Assembly: GCA_947467145.1 (NCBI GenBank)
Contig: CANIGJ010000001.1
Coordinates: 62,001-126,000 of the forward strand
Direction of reading: 5' to 3'
Length of the DNA stretch: 64,000 bases
Origin: Rhodospirillaceae bacterium
GTDB taxonomy: Bacteria; Pseudomonadota; Alphaproteobacteria; Rhodospirillales; UBA2165
The translations under genes and the position numbers were made by a program. Of the stretch, positions 61,453-64,000 are shown in pieces. The notes beneath the pieces were generated by a model, which saw only the letters and a list, made by a program, of their open reading frames with translations, did no database searches and was not told where the DNA came from. Numbering within the stretch: position 1 is the stretch's first letter; the number at the start of each line of letters is the position of its first letter.

Positions 61453-63563
61453 GCGGCGTCACAGGTATCGGTTTCGCGCCATTGATGCCATGGCCGGCCA
61501 TCGTCATCGTGGCCGCACTTGCCCTATTGCTGCTGGTGTTCGGCGTCATACGCGGCGCACGCGGTTCGATCATCCGCGCCTTCGCCATCGCCATCCTGGC
61601 GGCCGCCCTGCTCAATCCGCATCTGGAAAGCGAAACGCGGCGCGGTGAGCCCGATATCGCGCTGCTCGTGCTCGACGAATCCTCCAGCCAGAACACCGGC
61701 GAGCGCCGTCAGCAATTGGCGCAGGCCGCCGATGCGGTGCGCGAGAAGCTCGGCAAGTTCGACGATCTGCAAGTCCGCGTCGTGCATGGCAAGGAAACCA
61801 AGGACGGCACCTTGCTGTTCGACGAATTCGGCCGTGCGCTCGCCGATCTGCCCAAAGGGCGCTTCGCCGGCTCCGTCTTCATCACCGACGGTCAGGTGCA
61901 TGACGTGCCGAAGGTCGCCGGCAACCAGCCGCAGGCCAAGGGCGACACCAAGGCCCAAACCAAAGGGCAAGACACCCCGGCGGCGACCCTGCCCGATGGC
62001 CCCGTCCATGTGCTGCTGACCGGCACGCCGAATGAGCGCGACCGCCGCCTGACTGTCGAACGCGCGCCCGCCTTCGGCCTCGTCGGCAAGTCGGTCCAGG
62101 TCCGTATCAAGGTCGAGGATCGGCCCGATCGCACGCAGAACACCGCACCGCTGACCGTGCGAATCGACGGCGGCACACCGTTCCAGCGCAATGTGCGGGT
62201 CGGCGGCGAAAGCGATATCGAGATCCCCATCGAACATGGTGGTGCTACCATCGTCGAGCTTGAGGTTCAGGGCCTGCCGAACGAGCTGTCGCTCGCCAAC
62301 AACCGCGCCGTGCTGTCGGTCAGTGGCGTGCGCGACCGCCTGAAGGTGCTGCTCGTGTCCGGCCAGCCGCATCTCGGCGAACGCACCTGGCGTAATCTGT
62401 TGAAATCCGACCCATCGGTCGATCTCGTCCACTTCACCATCCTGCGCCCGCCGGAAAAGAACGATTTCACGCCGCTCAACGAGCTGGCGCTGATTTCCTT
62501 CCCGACGCGCGAATTGTTCGAAGTGAAGCTGCACGAATTCGACCTGATCGTGTTCGATCGTTACTTCGAGCGCGGCGTGCTGCCGCCGGCCTATTTCAAC
62601 AACATCTCCGACTATGTCGAAAAAGGCGGCGCGGTGCTGGCCGCGGTCGGTCCCGATTACGCGGGCCCGCGCAGCATCTATCGCACGCCGATGGCGCGCA
62701 TCCTGCCCGGAGCCCCCACCGACAAGGTTTTCGAAGAACCCTTCCGCGCCCAGATCGGCGGCGTCGGCATGCGCCATCCCGTGTCATCCGGCCTGCTCGA
62801 CAATGCCGGTAAGACTCCCGAATGGGGCCACTGGTACCGCCAGGTCGACACCGAAGTGCAACGCGGCGAGGTCGTCATGACGGGTGTCAACGACCGCCCG
62901 CTCCTCGTGCTCGATCGCGTCGGCAAGGGCCGCGTGGCGACCTTCATGAGCGACCATGTCTGGCTGTGGGCGCGCGGCCACGAAAACGGTGGGCCGCATT
63001 CCGAACTGATCCGTCGCCTCGTGCATTGGCTGATGAAGGAACCCGACCTTGAGGAAGAAGATCTCAAGGCGCAGGTCGACGCCGACAAGCTGACCATCAT
63101 CCGCCGCTCGCTCGAAGAACAGATCCCGCCGGTCACCATCACCGCACCGTCGGGCGCGCAAGAGATCGTGACCCTGACGCCGGACGGACGCGGTGCCGCG
63201 ACCACCACGCTCACCGCGCGCGAAACCGGGCTTTATAAGATCGAGGATGGGCGCAAGCGCGCCATGGCGGCAGTCGGCGAACTGAACCCGCCGGAATTGT
63301 CCGATCTGCGCGCCACCCCCGATCGCTTGGCGCCGTATGTGAAGGCGACCGGCGGCGGGATTTCCTGGATCAGCGAAGGCATTCCCGATTTCCGCCGCAC
63401 CCGGCCGGGCCGCGATTCGGCCGGCAGTGGCTGGCTCGGCCTGACGCGCAACGAATCCTACGTCGTCACCGGCGTGAAGCAATTGCCGTTGCTGCCGGCA
63501 CTGCTGTTCCTGCTGCTCTGCGCCGGCACGGTGATGCTCGCCTGGTGGCGCGAAGGCCGCTGA
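61449..63563 (+). CDS. Large membrane protein of the MoxR/DUF58 operon
   Basis: A 704-aa protein: two N-terminal helices (about 15-35 and 40-57), a von Willebrand-like region starting DIALLVLDESSSQNTG near 76, a Lys/Gln-rich insert near 158-178, a class I glutamine amidotransferase-like region around 290-520, and a C-terminal helix (about 683-700). It resembles conserved alphaproteobacterial membrane proteins next to DUF4159 genes. No enzyme activity is assigned. The next gene overlaps its TGA by one base. Confidence 0.85.
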   Translation: MSGVTGIGFAPLMPWPAIVIVAALALLLLVFGVIRGARGSIIRAFAIAILAAALLNPHLESETRRGEPDIALLVLDESSSQNTGERRQQLAQAADAVREKLGKFDDLQVRVVHGKETKDGTLLFDEFGRALADLPKGRFAGSVFITDGQVHDVPKVAGNQPQAKGDTKAQTKGQDTPAATLPDGPVHVLLTGTPNERDRRLTVERAPAFGLVGKSVQVRIKVEDRPDRTQNTAPLTVRIDGGTPFQRNVRVGGESDIEIPIEHGGATIVELEVQGLPNELSLANNRAVLSVSGVRDRLKVLLVSGQPHLGERTWRNLLKSDPSVDLVHFTILRPPEKNDFTPLNELALISFPTRELFEVKLHEFDLIVFDRYFERGVLPPAYFNNISDYVEKGGAVLAAVGPDYAGPRSIYRTPMARILPGAPTDKVFEEPFRAQIGGVGMRHPVSSGLLDNAGKTPEWGHWYRQVDTEVQRGEVVMTGVNDRPLLVLDRVGKGRVATFMSDHVWLWARGHENGGPHSELIRRLVHWLMKEPDLEEEDLKAQVDADKLTIIRRSLEEQIPPVTITAPSGAQEIVTLTPDGRGAATTTLTARETGLYKIEDGRKRAMAAVGELNPPELSDLRATPDRLAPYVKATGGGISWISEGIPDFRRTRPGRDSAGSGWLGLTRNESYVVTGVKQLPLLPALLFLLLCAGTVMLAWWREGR

Positions 63564-64000
63564 TGCCCACAAGGTTTTTTTGGGCGCTCGGCATTCTAGC
63601 TGGCGTGTTTTTCCTTGTATCGGCTGAGCCGGCGGCCGCGCAAAACGAACCCTGCACGCTGCGCTGTACAACCATTCATCAATTCTTCGATGACGAGCTG
63701 GCCTCGATAATCCCGCTAACGTGCGACGCCGAAGCGAGGCGCTGCACCGGCAAGGGGGCATTGCGGATCAACGGCGAAAACGTCCCCACGTTGGTCACGG
63801 GCACGTTCGCGGGCATCGCCTTGATGCTCAAGATCGATACGGCTCATGGGGTACTGACCGGCGGCCGTCCGGTCGACACGATGGGCGCCGCACCCGACGG
63901 GACGTTTCAGGTCGTCCTGGGATCGGCTCCCGAACCACAAGCGAAACGCGTGGCACTGCGTTGGTTTATATTGAAAACTCCCTCGGGTCAGAACGTCCGC
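63563..64000 (+). CDS. Exported protein of unknown function, N-terminal part
   Basis: The frame opens at ATG 63563 and stays open to the window end (146 codons). A signal peptide (about 1-30, ending SAEPAAAQ) is followed by a Cys-containing region (Cys residues in PCTLRCTT, LTCDAEARRCTG) that may form disulfides outside the cytoplasm. I do not recognise a family. The start shares one base with the upstream stop codon (TGATG), so it belongs to the MoxR/DUF58 operon. Confidence 0.8.
   Translation, partial: MPTRFFWALGILAGVFFLVSAEPAAAQNEPCTLRCTTIHQFFDDELASIIPLTCDAEARRCTGKGALRINGENVPTLVTGTFAGIALMLKIDTAHGVLTGGRPVDTMGAAPDGTFQVVLGSAPEPQAKRVALRWFILKTPSGQNVR

Overview
The window is a gene-dense, GC-rich stretch of an alphaproteobacterial chromosome, probably Rhodospirillales-like. 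This rests on several things. The F0 ATP synthase operon carries paired b' and b subunits and is separate from F1. The division/cell-wall cluster continues from ftsZ into lpxC-bamD-recN-ligA. There is a petABC cytochrome bc1 operon, a soluble NAD-linked formate dehydrogenase (fds) operon, and small families typical of the class (DUF6111, DUF1285). I found no tRNA or rRNA gene, CRISPR array, insertion sequence or prophage. Nearly all of it is core chromosome.

Layout. 1-2243 (+): end of atpI, then atpB, atpE, atpF' and atpF, closed by a bidirectional terminator. 2315-27097 (-): one very long division and cell-wall cluster. In transcription order it is mraZ, rsmH, ftsL, ftsI, murE, murF, mraY, murD, ftsW, murG, murC, murB, ddl, ftsQ, ftsA, ftsZ, lpxC, bamD, recN, ligA. 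Most junctions are 4-bp ATGA overlaps. Breaks with possible regulatory DNA lie before mraZ, ftsZ, lpxC and bamD. 27400-29237 (-): a UDP-glucuronate decarboxylase-like epimerase and an ApaH/PP1-type phosphoesterase. 29327-34109 (+): a tight five-gene unit of two tandem paralogues with degenerate EAL-like domains, an ABC exporter (ATPase and permease) and a SYLF-domain lipoprotein. 34111-41363 (-): a LysR regulator, a truncated fdsG-like gene, then fdsG, fdsB, fdsA, fdhD and fdsD, with palindromic operator candidates. 41451-46998: glnS (+), then terC, a small membrane protein, mtnA-mtnP (methionine salvage) and a secreted cyclophilin (all -). 47014-49633 (-): petABC. 49851-51203 (+): trmL and hemF. 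51211-56702 (-): two binding-protein-like genes, a CCA-adding enzyme with an N-terminal membrane anchor, DUF6111, a NUDIX hydrolase and DUF1285. 56754-64000 (+): a MoxR/DUF58/BatA-DUF4159 membrane operon that runs off the window.

How the genes work together. The cluster from mraZ to ddl makes lipid II and builds the divisome. lpxC and bamD add control of lipid A synthesis and outer-membrane protein assembly. atp and pet genes supply oxidative phosphorylation, and the Fds enzyme feeds formate electrons to NAD+. The least understood parts are the degenerate-EAL/ABC/SYLF operon, the truncated FdsG duplicate with its palindromes, and the membrane-anchored CCA enzyme. Regulatory signals read directly from the sequence include a 10-bp-periodic TGGG array over the mraZ promoter, four GANTC sites in 35 bp upstream of bamD, and hairpins in the atpE-atpF', ftsA-ftsZ and ftsZ-lpxC gaps.
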